Assembly (NCBI GenBank): GCA_029213195.1
Contig: JARGNI010000006.1
Location: 1 to 64,000 of the forward strand
DNA: 64,000 nucleotides
Origin: Verrucomicrobiales bacterium
GTDB lineage: Bacteria; Verrucomicrobiota; Verrucomicrobiia; Verrucomicrobiales; DEV007
Direction: 5' to 3'
Below, one piece after another: positions 15,785 to 26,700 of the stretch; the stretch's first letter is position 1, and every line of letters starts with the position of its first letter. The translations under genes were made by a program, and so were the position numbers. Below the pieces are notes generated by a model that saw only the letters and a list, made by a program, of their open reading frames with translations, was not told the origin of the DNA and did not search any database.

Positions 15785-18181
15785 TTAATGCGCCGGACTT
15801 CCGGTGGCAAAAAGATCCCCGTCGCCCCGGCGCTTCTGGAAGGGCGCACTCTCGACCACTCCGTAGACAATCTCGCGGAGAGTAGCCCCATGCGTCTCGA
15901 TATCATCGAGAATCTTGTCGATGGTGGGAGCGTCGTAGTATTCGATGCCACGGCCCGCAGCAAACGTCAGCAACTTCTCGGCGAGCGCTCGATGGAAGTC
16001 CCGATATCGCTTGGTCGCAAGAATCTGACTGAGTTCCTGCGCGCTCCCAAACTGCTCACCCGTCATCAGTTTCCCCGATGCGTCGATGGGCTGGCCCTTG
16101 TAGGTATCTCGCCACAATCCCACCGGGTTGAAATTCTCCAGCGCCAGTCCGATCGGATCCATCCGGGCGTGACACGAGGCGCACATCTTTTGCTCGGAGT
16201 GAAGAGCGAGGAGATCGCGGAGCGGCAGATCCTTGTTCGCGCCTTTTGCGGTTTCCTCCAGGGGCGGGACATCCGGGACCGCCGGAGGCGGTGGAGTCGC
16301 GAGAAAATTCTCGAGGACAAACAAGCCCCGCTTCACGGGAGAGGTCCGGGTCGGATTCGAAGTGACGACGTGAAAGGTTCCCTGGGAAAGAATTCCTCCC
16401 CGCTTCGAGTCCTTGGGAAGATCAACCTTCCTCATCTCGTTTCCTTTCACCCCTTTCACTTCATACCACTCGGCAAGGGTCTCGTTGAGAAAGGTGTAGT
16501 CAGCCGTGAGCAACTCGGTCGCCGGGCGATTCTCCCGGAGGACATAGCCAAAAAATTCTTCACTCTCCTTTTTCATCGAATCCCGCAAACGACCGCTGAA
16601 GGAACGGTTCGCCTCTCGACGGTCCCTGGTCTGAAGAACCCGGCGAGCATCGATATGCACAAAAGGCACGTCCCTGGCCATGAGCCATTGCCCAACGAAA
16701 TTCCTGACGAAACGATCGGACTTATCGTCCTTAAGCATACGATCAACCTGCTCCCGAATCTCGGCCCGGAGACGCCCCTCTCCCGCAAGGCGGAGAAGTT
16801 CTTCATCCGGAAGAGAACTCCACAGAAAATAGGAGAGTCGAGAAGCAAGCGCATACTGATCGATCTCGACCACCTTGCCCGGATTGTTGGGCTCAGGCTG
16901 AATCTCAGCACGCATCAGGAAACGCGGACTTACGAGCACGGCGGTGATCGCCTGGGCAATCCCATCTTCGAACCGACGTCCCGGTTGCTTATCAACCTGG
17001 CGGGCAATCGCAACGAGTCGTTCGACGGTCGAATCATCGACCGGGCGGCGAAACGCTCGTGACGCAAAGCGACGCAAAATTTTCTCACGATATGGATCCC
17101 GAGCATTCTCATCGTCCGAGGGTGGACCCTCGGAAAAAAGATAGCGCACATGGGAGGGGTAATCCTTCTGGCTTCCATCAAGCGGACCACGGATGCGGAT
17201 AGATTCGATGTCGACCGCCAGTTTCTTCTCGCCTTCCTGCGGTGGTTCACCGGTTTCCACCGAAACCCAGAGCTGTTGATCTTTCCCTTTCTTGAGTTTG
17301 GTCTTGGTTTTCAGGGTCAGTCGCTTCGAGTTGTCCCAACCCAGTTTTCGACTGGTCAGGGTCTCTTCACCCCTCCCTACTTTGAGCGTAGCACTGTGGG
17401 AACTGGCTTCATTCGACCCCTTGATCGCAAAATCGACCCGCAACTCATACTCGCCATCGAAGTTGATCCAAGGCTTCGAGACCATCTTCCGACTGTGATC
17501 AAAAGGCATCCAATCGACCGACCAGCTTTCGCTTCGCTCGTCGCGGAAGGACTTGATATCGAGCCACCACTCCTGGATTTCGGGACCTTCCGTCGGGACC
17601 GCTTTTTCCACCACTTTCTGCGCGGCCTCGAGGTACTTCTCCATGAGAAGCGGTGAAATGCTGAGGACGTCGCCGATGGTATCGAACCCGTATCCGGTAT
17701 CATCGACGGGAAGCACGTCGTCCACTGGAAAATCGATCCGAAGGAGATCCTTGATCGTGTAGCGATACTCTTCGCGATTGAGTCGCCGTATCGTGACACG
17801 TCCGGGATCCGGATTCTCGTGATCGATCTTGAAAACCTGGCTCTCGATGAAGGCGAGCACTTTTTCCCGGTCCTCCGAGGAAAGTTGATCCTTGTCCGCC
17901 GGGGGCATCAGGTTGCTGCGCACATTCTTCCAAGTCTCATACCAGACGTCGAAGTTCTGGAGATGGGCCTGGAGATCCTCGTAGTCATCCATCCTGAAAT
18001 CGCCTTTATCCATCCCGTCGCCGTGACAGTCATAACAGAAGTTCATGAGGATGGGTTCGATCTCATCGAAGGCGGCCTTCACTTCATCGGCCTCCAAGCG
18101 GAAGCCTGGCAAGGCAAGAACGGCCAGGCCTGCGATGAGGATTCCTACACGAGTCGGAAGGTGGATTTCGAAAGAGTTCAT
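15785..18181 (-). CDS. Cytochrome-type DUF1587/DUF1592/DUF1588/DUF1585 protein
   Basis: A 798-residue exported protein with signal peptide (VGILIAGLAVLALPGF). CYDCH near residue 49 is an N-terminal c-type haem motif; DUF1587 follows (about 108-170: RVTIRRLNREEYRYTIKDLL). A beta-rich insert (about 215-335) precedes DUF1595/DUF1592 (about 365-560: RRFASRAFRRPV, ASRLSYFLWSSLPDEEL, FVRNFVGQWL), then DUF1588 (KRGGILSQGTFHVVTSNPTRTSPVKRG), with CASCHARMDPIGLALENF leading into DUF1585. Proteins of this layout occur in Planctomycetes and Verrucomicrobia, often beside a DUF1552 gene; none is present here, and the neighbours are sulfatases on both sides. Predicted redox role, substrate unknown. Confidence 0.9.
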   Translation of the reverse strand: MNSFEIHLPTRVGILIAGLAVLALPGFRLEADEVKAAFDEIEPILMNFCYDCHGDGMDKGDFRMDDYEDLQAHLQNFDVWYETWKNVRSNLMPPADKDQLSSEDREKVLAFIESQVFKIDHENPDPGRVTIRRLNREEYRYTIKDLLRIDFPVDDVLPVDDTGYGFDTIGDVLSISPLLMEKYLEAAQKVVEKAVPTEGPEIQEWWLDIKSFRDERSESWSVDWMPFDHSRKMVSKPWINFDGEYELRVDFAIKGSNEASSHSATLKVGRGEETLTSRKLGWDNSKRLTLKTKTKLKKGKDQQLWVSVETGEPPQEGEKKLAVDIESIRIRGPLDGSQKDYPSHVRYLFSEGPPSDDENARDPYREKILRRFASRAFRRPVDDSTVERLVAIARQVDKQPGRRFEDGIAQAITAVLVSPRFLMRAEIQPEPNNPGKVVEIDQYALASRLSYFLWSSLPDEELLRLAGEGRLRAEIREQVDRMLKDDKSDRFVRNFVGQWLMARDVPFVHIDARRVLQTRDRREANRSFSGRLRDSMKKESEEFFGYVLRENRPATELLTADYTFLNETLAEWYEVKGVKGNEMRKVDLPKDSKRGGILSQGTFHVVTSNPTRTSPVKRGLFVLENFLATPPPPAVPDVPPLEETAKGANKDLPLRDLLALHSEQKMCASCHARMDPIGLALENFNPVGLWRDTYKGQPIDASGKLMTGEQFGSAQELSQILATKRYRDFHRALAEKLLTFAAGRGIEYYDAPTIDKILDDIETHGATLREIVYGVVESAPFQKRRGDGDLFATGSPAH

Positions 18182-18237
18182 CTCAGAAGGAATTTACGAC
18201 AGGTTGCGGATTCGGGAACGGAATTGCGAAACCTCGA

Positions 18238-19986
18238 TCAGAGTCGCGAGAAGGTAACGAATCGAATGAGGTTGTCTCTCTTGATCTCTCCGGTGACATG
18301 GACGGAAACATCGGTCTCGCCTTTTCCAACGGCTATCTCGGGAAAAACGACTTCGGTTTTGCCTGGAGAAAGCGTCGCCTTTTCGGAGGCGGAGCCCACC
18401 TTGAGGACGACCTCGCGTTCCCCTTCCAAGGGCTGCGCCCACTTGACCGAAACCTGGAATGGTCCCGTTTCAACGAAGTCCACTTTCCAAGTGCCCGAAG
18501 TTCCCCATCCTGCAGAATCGGGAGGGACCCGCCAATCCTGCAGGGAGAGATCGGTGACCGTTTCCGCATCATCTCCGATTCGGATTCTCGGAGGGGCATA
18601 GTTGTCCTCGCGAGTCGATGAGACATCGCCCAACCAGGCAAGGTAGGCCTCACTCAGCTCTTTGAGTTTCTCGGGATACTGTTCCGCGAGATTTTCCGAT
18701 TCGTCCTCATCCTCGCGAATTTGGTAGAGCTCGAAGGGGACCTTTTCATCGACCGTTTCCCGACCGAATCCACTGCCACGAACCAGTTTCCAATTTTCTT
18801 CCCGGACAGCAAAGTGATGAAACTTTGCCGGTTCGTTCCCTCGATGGGATTGGATGAAGATGCGCCGATCCTCCCACGAAGGAGCCTCTCCCATCCACAT
18901 CGGCAGTACGCTCTTCCCGTCGAAGTGATGGCCTTCAGGGGCTTCGACCCCGGCAATTTCCAGAAGCGTGGGCATGATGTCGATATGCGCTGCGATGCGA
19001 TCACTCTTCGTTCCCGCTTTCAATTTTTCCGGCCAACGCGCGTAGAACATGGTTCGGATGCCGCCCTCGTGGACGTGGGATTTCATGCCCCGAAAGGGTC
19101 CGACGTAGCGCATCAAGTTCGGACCATTGTCGGTAAAAAACATCACGATGGTCTCTTCCTTTTGACCACTCTTCTCGAGATAGTCATCCATCTTTCCCAT
19201 GTTCTGATCGATGTTTTCGATCATGGCGAAGACTCGAGCGACCGTATCCTTGTGCTTTTCGCTTTCGTTGCCCTTCAGGATTGGGCTGAGATCGATCGAC
19301 TGGTAATAGGCCAGCAAATCTTCGGGGACATCATGGTAGGGACCATGGGGAGCGTTCGGAGGCAGGTAGACAAAAAAGGGCTTTCCTTCTGCCTTTGCTG
19401 TCTTCATGAACTCGATCGCGGCATCAAAGTAGACGTCCGTGCAGTAGCCCCTGGTCTGCACCTCCTGGCCGTTGTGAAAAAGGATCGCATCGGTGTAGCG
19501 ACGGTCGTTCTCGATCGGCTCGGAAGGTTGGGCGAGACCTCCACCCCGATGAATCAGGACTTCGTCGAATCCCTGGTCCTGTGGGCGCATCGGGTAATTG
19601 TCACCGAGGTGCCATTTCCCGAAAATCCCCGTCATATAGCCGGCCTCCTTCAAGGCTTCGGCCATTGTCCACTCCTCGGGCTCCATCATCGATCGGCCTT
19701 TGAAGGTATCGATGCAGCGAGTTCGATGATTGTATCGGCCAGTCATGAGGCAGGCCCGTGTCGGGGAACAGACGGGGCTGACATAGAAGTTGGTCAACTC
19801 GGCAGCTTCGCTGGCAAGCCGATCGAGATGAGGCGTCCGGATCACGGTATTCCCGGTGGCACCCAGGTCGCCGTATCCCATATCGTCCGGCATCACGATG
19901 ACGATGTTGGGCGGACGCTCCGACTCGGCACGGGCGGTGAGACAGATCGAGAGACTCAGAAGGACGGCAAGAAGAAGGGATTTCAT
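18238..19986 (-). CDS. Secreted sulfatase (S1 family), CSPTR active site
   Basis: A 582-residue sulfatase with signal peptide MKSLLLAVLLSLSICLTARA. Motifs: NIVIVMPDDMGYGDLG (metal-binding Asp pair), CSPTRACLMTGR (formylglycine site), GKWHLGDN (catalytic Lys/His) and VMFFTDNGPN (distal metal ligands). The C-terminal 90 residues form a beta-rich extension. It belongs to a minus-strand run of sulfatases and cytochrome-type genes, 56 bp upstream of the DUF1592-type gene, and probably acts on a different sulfate position from its neighbours. Confidence 0.93.
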   Translation of the reverse strand: MKSLLLAVLLSLSICLTARAESERPPNIVIVMPDDMGYGDLGATGNTVIRTPHLDRLASEAAELTNFYVSPVCSPTRACLMTGRYNHRTRCIDTFKGRSMMEPEEWTMAEALKEAGYMTGIFGKWHLGDNYPMRPQDQGFDEVLIHRGGGLAQPSEPIENDRRYTDAILFHNGQEVQTRGYCTDVYFDAAIEFMKTAKAEGKPFFVYLPPNAPHGPYHDVPEDLLAYYQSIDLSPILKGNESEKHKDTVARVFAMIENIDQNMGKMDDYLEKSGQKEETIVMFFTDNGPNLMRYVGPFRGMKSHVHEGGIRTMFYARWPEKLKAGTKSDRIAAHIDIMPTLLEIAGVEAPEGHHFDGKSVLPMWMGEAPSWEDRRIFIQSHRGNEPAKFHHFAVREENWKLVRGSGFGRETVDEKVPFELYQIREDEDESENLAEQYPEKLKELSEAYLAWLGDVSSTREDNYAPPRIRIGDDAETVTDLSLQDWRVPPDSAGWGTSGTWKVDFVETGPFQVSVKWAQPLEGEREVVLKVGSASEKATLSPGKTEVVFPEIAVGKGETDVSVHVTGEIKRDNLIRFVTFSRL

Positions 19987-20113
19987 AGCGAGTCGCGAGA
20001 CCGGAAAGCAGTCTCGAACGATAACGCTACTTTCACGCTACGAAGCGCCGCCGTCTGCTAGCGTGGTTACGCTTGTTGTATCGCGGAAAAGCGTCCCCCA
20101 GCCTTTCTGCAGA

Positions 20114-22216
20114 CTACTCAAGCGGTCGGAGGGAAACGCTCTGAATCCGCCACTGCCCCGGAGTTTCGGAGCCATAGTGAGGCGCACTGCTGAGAAGCAG
20201 GACTTCTCCTTTGCGAAGTACTCCGATGTCGCTGAGGACTCCACTCTGGTCCTTGTCGTCGATATCCCCATCCACACAATAGATCGCAAGCGGTGCTTTT
20301 CCTCCCACCTGGTAGAATCCTCCACAGACGCCATTCCCCGCGACCACGGCGACGTTCTGGACGATGACGTCACGATCGAAACGCACCCGCACGGTTTCGC
20401 CGTCGGAAACTTGCTTCACTCGGCCAGCAGAAGCCCCTACCCCGCGAGGATTGGCATGAGGCTGGCCATCCGATACCTCGAGTCGAAGTTTCACGCCCCC
20501 TTTCTGCATAGAGATCTCAGCTCCCTCGATGACCGCTCCTTCGGGAGTTTCTCCTTCCTTCGCAGAAAACTCGTATCGGATCGCAGAACCTACCGACAAT
20601 CCCGCAGCCCGATGACCTCCGACATTCCGATGAAAGCGAGCCACCGCCGAAAGATGGTCAATCAGATCGCGAAGCGACGCGTCCTCGAGAAGATTGGTCT
20701 GCTCGCGAGAATCCTCCGCGAGGTTGTAGAGTTCGATCGGCACCGCGGTCCCTTTCCGAAGAAGGCTCGGATCGAAAAAGAGTTTCCACTGTCCGGGAAC
20801 GACCTCGCCTTTCACGATCGGATCATCGACCCGGATTGCAGAAATGGCGTTGTCCCCCTTGGCCTCCTTGTGATCATGAGCAAACATCGGGGGTCTCCGA
20901 TCGATCGTGTCCCCTCTCCACGCAGCGAGGACGCTGAAGCTGTCTTCCGCCCCCTTCTCTCCTTTGGCGAGATCGGGCAGAGGACTCCCGATCAGTTCTG
21001 CAAAGGTCGCGAACATATCAGTGAGTACGATGGGACTCAACTGGGTCTGTCCTTCCGTCGCGGCGTTCCCATCCCCAATGTTCCCAGCTCCCCAACTTAC
21101 TAGGAAAGGCACCCGGTGACCGCCCTCGTAGGTGGAACCCTTATGACTGCGAAAAGGACCGGAGGCAATGTCGCTGTTCTTCTCCGCTCCATTGTCACTC
21201 GTAAAAACAACAACGGTCGTTTCGATGAGCTTCTTCCCGGGATGGCGAGGATCTTCGTTCGACTCCAGCCAATCGAGAAATCTCCCGAGGATGAGGTCGT
21301 TCTCATGAATAAAATCATGTCGAAGATCCATCAGCTCCCCGGACTTCGTTCGTGCGGCTCCTCGGCTGGGCTTTCCTCCGATCTCCTCATCTGGAGTGTA
21401 CGGACCATGATTGGCCGGTGAAGGATAGTAGAGAAAAAACGGTTTCGCTTCATTCTCTCTTCCCGCGAGATGGGTGTCGAGGTATCCCAGGGCAAGATCG
21501 GAATGCCGACCTCCCAGCTCCGTCAATCGGTAGGCATCCTCTCCCACCTCGACGAGTTCCTTCCCGTTCCCGGATGCGCTCACCGCCATCCGATCGTGGA
21601 GATGCCCCGGACCTCGCGACTGGTTGGGACCGTTCTTCGCCTTGGCCCTGGGATTTTCCGCATCAGGTCCTGAAGTGCCATGCGATCGAGAAGTAAATCT
21701 CGCAAAATCAAAGCCGTGATCTACTGGCGTATCGAAAAGAGGTTGGGAGAGATCCGCGTCCTCCCAACCGGCCGCAGGGCTACCATCCTTTCTCCGATAG
21801 CGAAGTCCGACGTGCCACTTCCCTACCATCGCAGTCCCATAGCCTGCCTCGCGAAACAGGGTTGCGAGGGTCGGCCGATCCCGCTCGATCATCGGGTCAC
21901 CCTGCACCCCGAAAAGGACCCAGAACTTAAGTCGATTGCGCCACGGATAGCGCCCCGTGAGGAGTCCGTATCGAGTTGGGGAACAGCGGGAAGAAGGCGT
22001 GTGCGCATCGGTAAAGCGCACCCCCATCCGCGCGAGTCGCTCCATGTTGGGAGTCGAAACCTGGACCGAATCGGGGTTTCCCGTGAAATCCTGGTAGGCA
22101 CTGGTGTCCCCCATCCCCATATCGTCCGCCATCATGAAAATGACGTTGGGCTTCTCGATCGCGACAGCAGCGATCGGAAGGAGAATCAGGTTGAGGAGGA
22201 AAAGACGGAAAATCAT
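20114..22216 (-). CDS. Secreted sulfatase (S1 family), long C-terminal extension
   Basis: A 700-residue sulfatase, the longest of the three here. The ATG at 22216 gives signal peptide MIFRLFLLNLILLPIAAVA followed by NVIFMMADDMGMGD; an upstream frame lacks support. CSPTRYGLLTGR is the formylglycine signature, GKWHVGLRYRR the Lys/His motif, and VVFTSDNGAEKN the distal Asp-Asn. About 140 residues after the catalytic fold form a separate beta-rich domain, which may hold substrate. It lies between a DUF1501 gene upstream and another sulfatase downstream on the same strand. Confidence 0.92.
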   Translation of the reverse strand: MIFRLFLLNLILLPIAAVAIEKPNVIFMMADDMGMGDTSAYQDFTGNPDSVQVSTPNMERLARMGVRFTDAHTPSSRCSPTRYGLLTGRYPWRNRLKFWVLFGVQGDPMIERDRPTLATLFREAGYGTAMVGKWHVGLRYRRKDGSPAAGWEDADLSQPLFDTPVDHGFDFARFTSRSHGTSGPDAENPRAKAKNGPNQSRGPGHLHDRMAVSASGNGKELVEVGEDAYRLTELGGRHSDLALGYLDTHLAGRENEAKPFFLYYPSPANHGPYTPDEEIGGKPSRGAARTKSGELMDLRHDFIHENDLILGRFLDWLESNEDPRHPGKKLIETTVVVFTSDNGAEKNSDIASGPFRSHKGSTYEGGHRVPFLVSWGAGNIGDGNAATEGQTQLSPIVLTDMFATFAELIGSPLPDLAKGEKGAEDSFSVLAAWRGDTIDRRPPMFAHDHKEAKGDNAISAIRVDDPIVKGEVVPGQWKLFFDPSLLRKGTAVPIELYNLAEDSREQTNLLEDASLRDLIDHLSAVARFHRNVGGHRAAGLSVGSAIRYEFSAKEGETPEGAVIEGAEISMQKGGVKLRLEVSDGQPHANPRGVGASAGRVKQVSDGETVRVRFDRDVIVQNVAVVAGNGVCGGFYQVGGKAPLAIYCVDGDIDDKDQSGVLSDIGVLRKGEVLLLSSAPHYGSETPGQWRIQSVSLRPLE

Positions 22217-22304
22217 GGGAGGCAAGTCTACCCCCAATTCAACCCCGGTTGGAAACCCCAATCTTGTCGGGGAAAGACAATTCTTGTGAGAAATCGGACG
22301 CGAT

Positions 22305-23738
22305 CTAGGGAAGGAGATCTTTGACGACATGCCCGTGCACATCCGTAAGCCGGAAATCCCGCCCCTGGAATCGGTACGTCAGCTTCTCATGATCGATCCC
22401 CAACTGATTCATGATCGTGGCTTGGAGATCGTGAACATGGACAGGGTTTTCAGCGACCGAGAATCCAAGTTCGTCACTTTGACCATAGTCGAGACCGCCT
22501 TTCATCCCTCCCCCGGCCATCCAGACGGTAAAAGCATCCGGGTAGTGATCTCGTCCCAGGATTTTGCTCTTGGCGGTCCTCCCTTCGCGGAAGGGAGTCC
22601 GGCCGAATTCTCCGCCCCATACGATGAGGGTGTCCTCGAGCAATCCTCGTTGCTTCAGATCCCGAATCAAGGCCGCCACGGGCTTGTCCATCGTTGCGCA
22701 CTTGTTGGTGAGGCCGTCGGTGATCCCGGTATCCGCACGCGTACCGTGAAAGTCCCACCCCCAGTCAAAGAGTTGCACGAAGCGAACCCCGGACTCAACG
22801 AGGCGACGGGCAAGGAGGCAATTGTTCGCGAGGCTGGCTTCCCCAGGCTGGGCGCCATACGCCTCCAGGGTCTTCGGTGACTCCCTGGAGATATCCATGA
22901 CTTCGGGGACCGAAGTCTGCATGCGGAAAGCCAACTCATACTGGGAAATTCGAGTCAGGGTTTCGGGGTGGCCCATCTCGGAGGCCTGTTTCTCATTGAG
23001 ATCGCGGAGGGCATCGAGGGTCTTGCGACGCATTGATCGATCCATCCCGGACGGATTCGAGGAGTAGAGCACCGGGTCCCCCTTGGAGCGACATTGGACC
23101 CCCTGGTAGACCGAGGGAAGAAATCCGGACCCGAAGGAATTTTTCCCTCCATTCGGCTGCACCCCACTGGAGATGAGAACCACGAATCCCGGGAGGTCTT
23201 CGTTCTCCGTGCCCAATCCATAAGTCACCCAGGAACCCATCGAAGGCCTTCCCGAAATCGGCGATCCGGTGTAGACCAGCAACTCGGCGGGAGCATGGTT
23301 GAACTGGTCGGTATGCATGGAGTGGACCATGCAAAGTTCGTCCGCTACCCCATGGAGATGAGGAACCGCATCGGACATCCACATTCCGGACTCGCCATGC
23401 TGAGACCATTTCCGGGGCGACCCCATCAGTTTCGGAGTCCCTGAGGTGAAGGCAAACTCCTTGCCCTCGAGAAACTGGTCGGGACAGTCCTGATCCGATC
23501 GCTTCGCCAGTTCGGGCTTGTAGTCGAACATGTCCAAGTTCGGAGGAGAACCGGTCATGTGAAGATAGATGACGCGCTTGGCCTTGGCGGGAAAATGAAC
23601 CTTTTTTCCGGGACCCGCAGCGGCACTCGCCGAATCAGCAAGCATCGCGTTCAGGGCAATCCCACCGAGTCCTGCCGTCGAGTTCCGCAGGAAATGCCGT
23701 CTTGTGTGGAGTTGAAGTCGTTCCAGTGCCGGATTCAT
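22305..23738 (-). CDS. DUF1501 family secreted protein (partner of PSD1)
   Basis: A 477-residue DUF1501 protein, same length as the copy at 7912. The N-terminal TRRHFLRNSTAGLGGIALNA is a good Tat signal. Family motifs: LHMTGSPPNLDMFDYKP, WGWDFHGTRAD, IVWGGEFGRTPF, GRDHYPDAFTVWMAGGGMKGG and the C-terminal FRLTDVHGHVV. Its ATG is only 4 bp after the stop of the PSD1 gene, so the two are one transcriptional unit. Function unestablished; probably acts with PSD1 outside the cytoplasm. Confidence 0.92.
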   Translation of the reverse strand: MNPALERLQLHTRRHFLRNSTAGLGGIALNAMLADSASAAAGPGKKVHFPAKAKRVIYLHMTGSPPNLDMFDYKPELAKRSDQDCPDQFLEGKEFAFTSGTPKLMGSPRKWSQHGESGMWMSDAVPHLHGVADELCMVHSMHTDQFNHAPAELLVYTGSPISGRPSMGSWVTYGLGTENEDLPGFVVLISSGVQPNGGKNSFGSGFLPSVYQGVQCRSKGDPVLYSSNPSGMDRSMRRKTLDALRDLNEKQASEMGHPETLTRISQYELAFRMQTSVPEVMDISRESPKTLEAYGAQPGEASLANNCLLARRLVESGVRFVQLFDWGWDFHGTRADTGITDGLTNKCATMDKPVAALIRDLKQRGLLEDTLIVWGGEFGRTPFREGRTAKSKILGRDHYPDAFTVWMAGGGMKGGLDYGQSDELGFSVAENPVHVHDLQATIMNQLGIDHEKLTYRFQGRDFRLTDVHGHVVKDLLP

Positions 23739-23742
23739 CGTG

Positions 23743-26700
23743 CTATCGCTTTAAAAACATTTCGTCGAGGTTGAGAACCACGTTGCCCACCACGGACCAG
23801 GCTGCGAAATCGGCATAGGCCTTGTTTCGCCGCTGCTCCAGATCCTTTTCCAGGCTTCCCTCGGTTCTCCACGCCGATTCCGGGATCGCTCCGATGGGAT
23901 TCTCAGCCATCTCTTTCGCTTCCTCCGAACTCGCCAGGTAGTGGGCGTGCGCCTCCTCATACAACTGCACCAGTCGGTTCAGCTCATGAGACTGGGGTTC
24001 ACGGATCAAGGTCTCTCGAAATTGAAACCGTATCTGCTCCTCGAGCGAACCCTCACGAGCCTTTCCCAATCTTCCCCATGCCTGGGCGGCTTCGACAAAG
24101 ACCGGGTCGTTCAAGGTCACGAGGGCCTGGAGAGGAGTATTTGTCCGGGACCGCCGAACGGTGCAGACCTCCCGGTTCGGTGCATCAAAGGTCGCCATCG
24201 AAGGATAGGGACTCGAGCGACGCCAGGTGGTGTAGACTCCCCTTCGGTAGCGATCCTCTCCCTTGCTTGTCTCCCAGTCGGTCTTCGATCCAAACGCGGC
24301 TTTCAATCCCAGATTGGGCTGAGGAGGATTCACGGGGGGACCATATCGCTTCTCGCTGAGGAGACCTGCCACGGAAAGAGCCTGATCCCGAACCATCTCG
24401 GCCGAAACGCGGAAACGAGGTCCACGCGCGAGATAGCGATTGTAGGGATCTTCCTTCATCGCCTTCTCATCCACTTTCGAATCCTGGAGATAGGCTTCCG
24501 AGGTGACGAGCAGTTTCAAAAAGGCTTTTCGATCCCAACCGCTTTCCTGCAACTCGACCGCGAGCCAGTCGAGGAGTTCCGGATGACTCGGGAGCGTTCC
24601 CTGGGATCCAAATTCTTCACTGGTCTCGACAAGACCGATTCCAAAAAGCTGCTCCCAGATCCGATTGGCCACGACACGGGAGGTCAGCGGATTTTCTTCA
24701 TCCACGAGCCACTTCGCGAGAGCGAGACGGTTTCGAGGCTCGTCCTTCGGGAGGTCGTGGAAGACCTCGGGAACGCCTGCCGTCGCTTTTTCCCCGAGAC
24801 TCAGGTAGCTGCCCCGCAGATGAATATGACTCTCCCGCTGCTGCTCGGGAGGGAGATCCTGCATAATGGGGACCGTAGTCACCGGCTTCATCGCCTCCAG
24901 CTTTTTCTCCGACGAGGCCAGCTCCTTCCGCTTGCCGGCCAGCGAAGGCGCGATGCTCTGGAAATGTTTCGCAATGAGCTCCTCTTCCTTTGCCGATCGC
25001 GACCCCTTCGATAGCGCCGAACGGACATTCACCGGAATCGCCGCCCACTCGGCGAGACGGTTCTCACTGGTCAGCGAGAGGCGGAACTGCTTCAAAAGAT
25101 GATTCTCATGCACGGAATCCTGCCGCAGGAAAACACGGAGAATGCCATCGGTGAGATCGACGGTCTCGGAGAAAGCGAGGAGGAGCTCCTGTTCCTTCCC
25201 GGTTCCTCCTGCTATGGCCCAGCCTTTAGATGCATCGAATTTGGGAGCGATGACAGAGGCAGCAGGAAACCCTTTCTGTTCAAAGCTGGCTCCTGCGAAG
25301 GAGAAAGGAATTTCCCGTTTCCCGGACAAGGTGATCTCGTGAGACGGCTTGGGAAGTTGCTTCGGTTTTTCCGTATGAATTGCCTCTCGATTGGCGTTCA
25401 AGACACTCACCTGGTATCCGGCGATCCGATTCTGAATCGTGTCTCCCCCGTCCGTCCGGTTCCAAACGACCACCGAGTCGATTGGGATTTCGGATCCCAG
25501 GTCGATCTCGATCCAGGGGGTGTCCTCGTGCACGGCATGGAAGACACTGTTCTTGTGATAATCTCCGTCCCGGTTCCCGTCATTCACCCGCTCTGGGATG
25601 GCGGATGCGTAGACCGAGCTACTCGTGGCCTTCCCCTCCGTCGCTATGTTCTTCCCTTCGCTCATGATCTCGATCTCGGCGAGATGGAGGGTCTTCATTT
25701 TCCCGGGAATCTCGACCCTGACATAGCGCCCTTTGGGCGACGCCCCCGGGGTCTTGGGCTCCCAGACTGCTCGAACGGAACTGAGCACAAAGTTCGAAGT
25801 CTGCTTTTCCCCGACCTCGAGACGAAGCCCGGTAAAGAGACTTGGCTGATCGGTTTTCGATGATAGAACGAGCTCATACTGGTCCGTCTTCGGCTCCTCC
25901 TTCTCCGGATCGGCTTTCTGGAACGAGAGCCAGCCCTCTTTCTCGGTGATCTGGTTCCCCGATCTCAGGCGTGTCTCGGACGGCTGCGCCGCCTGCCATC
26001 GGAACGGGCGCTGCCACTTCTGTGCCCACAAAGTGCGAGCCGCCACGATTTCCGGGGTCGACTCGGCCACCTCTCCCTTCAATCGTTCGATCGATGAAAG
26101 CAATTCGGCTTTCTCCTTTTTCTGCTCATCACTCCAGACTTGGAACAAGGGAGACTCGTCTCTCCGGTCCGCATCGGCGCTCTGATTGAAAAAATCAAAG
26201 AGCTGGAAATACTCAAGATGAGTCAGGGGGTCATATTTGTGGGTGTGGCACTGCGCACAGGCCATCGTCGTCCCCATCCAGACGGACATCGTCGTATTGA
26301 CGCGATCCACCACCGCGACGTTGCGAAACTCCTCGTTGTTTGTTCCCCCCTCGTTGTTGGTCAGGGTATTCCGATGGAAAGCGGTCGCGATGATCTGATC
26401 GTCGGTGGGGTCCTCCAGCAAATCGCCGGCGATTTGCTCGATCGTAAACTGATCGAAAGGTTTGTTCTCGTTCATCGAACGAATCACATAGTCGCGGAAG
26501 GCCCAGATCGTTCGCGAAGGGTCATCCGCGTAGCCTGCCGAATCCGCATAGCGCGCGAGATCGAGCCAGACCCGCCCCCAACGCTCCGCATAGGCCGGTT
26601 TTGCCAGTTGCTGGTCGACATACCGCCCAATCGCTTCGGGACTCTCATCCTTCACAAAGGCCGCCACCTCGCTCCACGCCGGAGGCAGCCCCGTCAGGTC

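Noticed and set aside
18721-20061. Open frame of about 450 codons opposite the second sulfatase
   Set aside because: Antisense shadow; no motifs.
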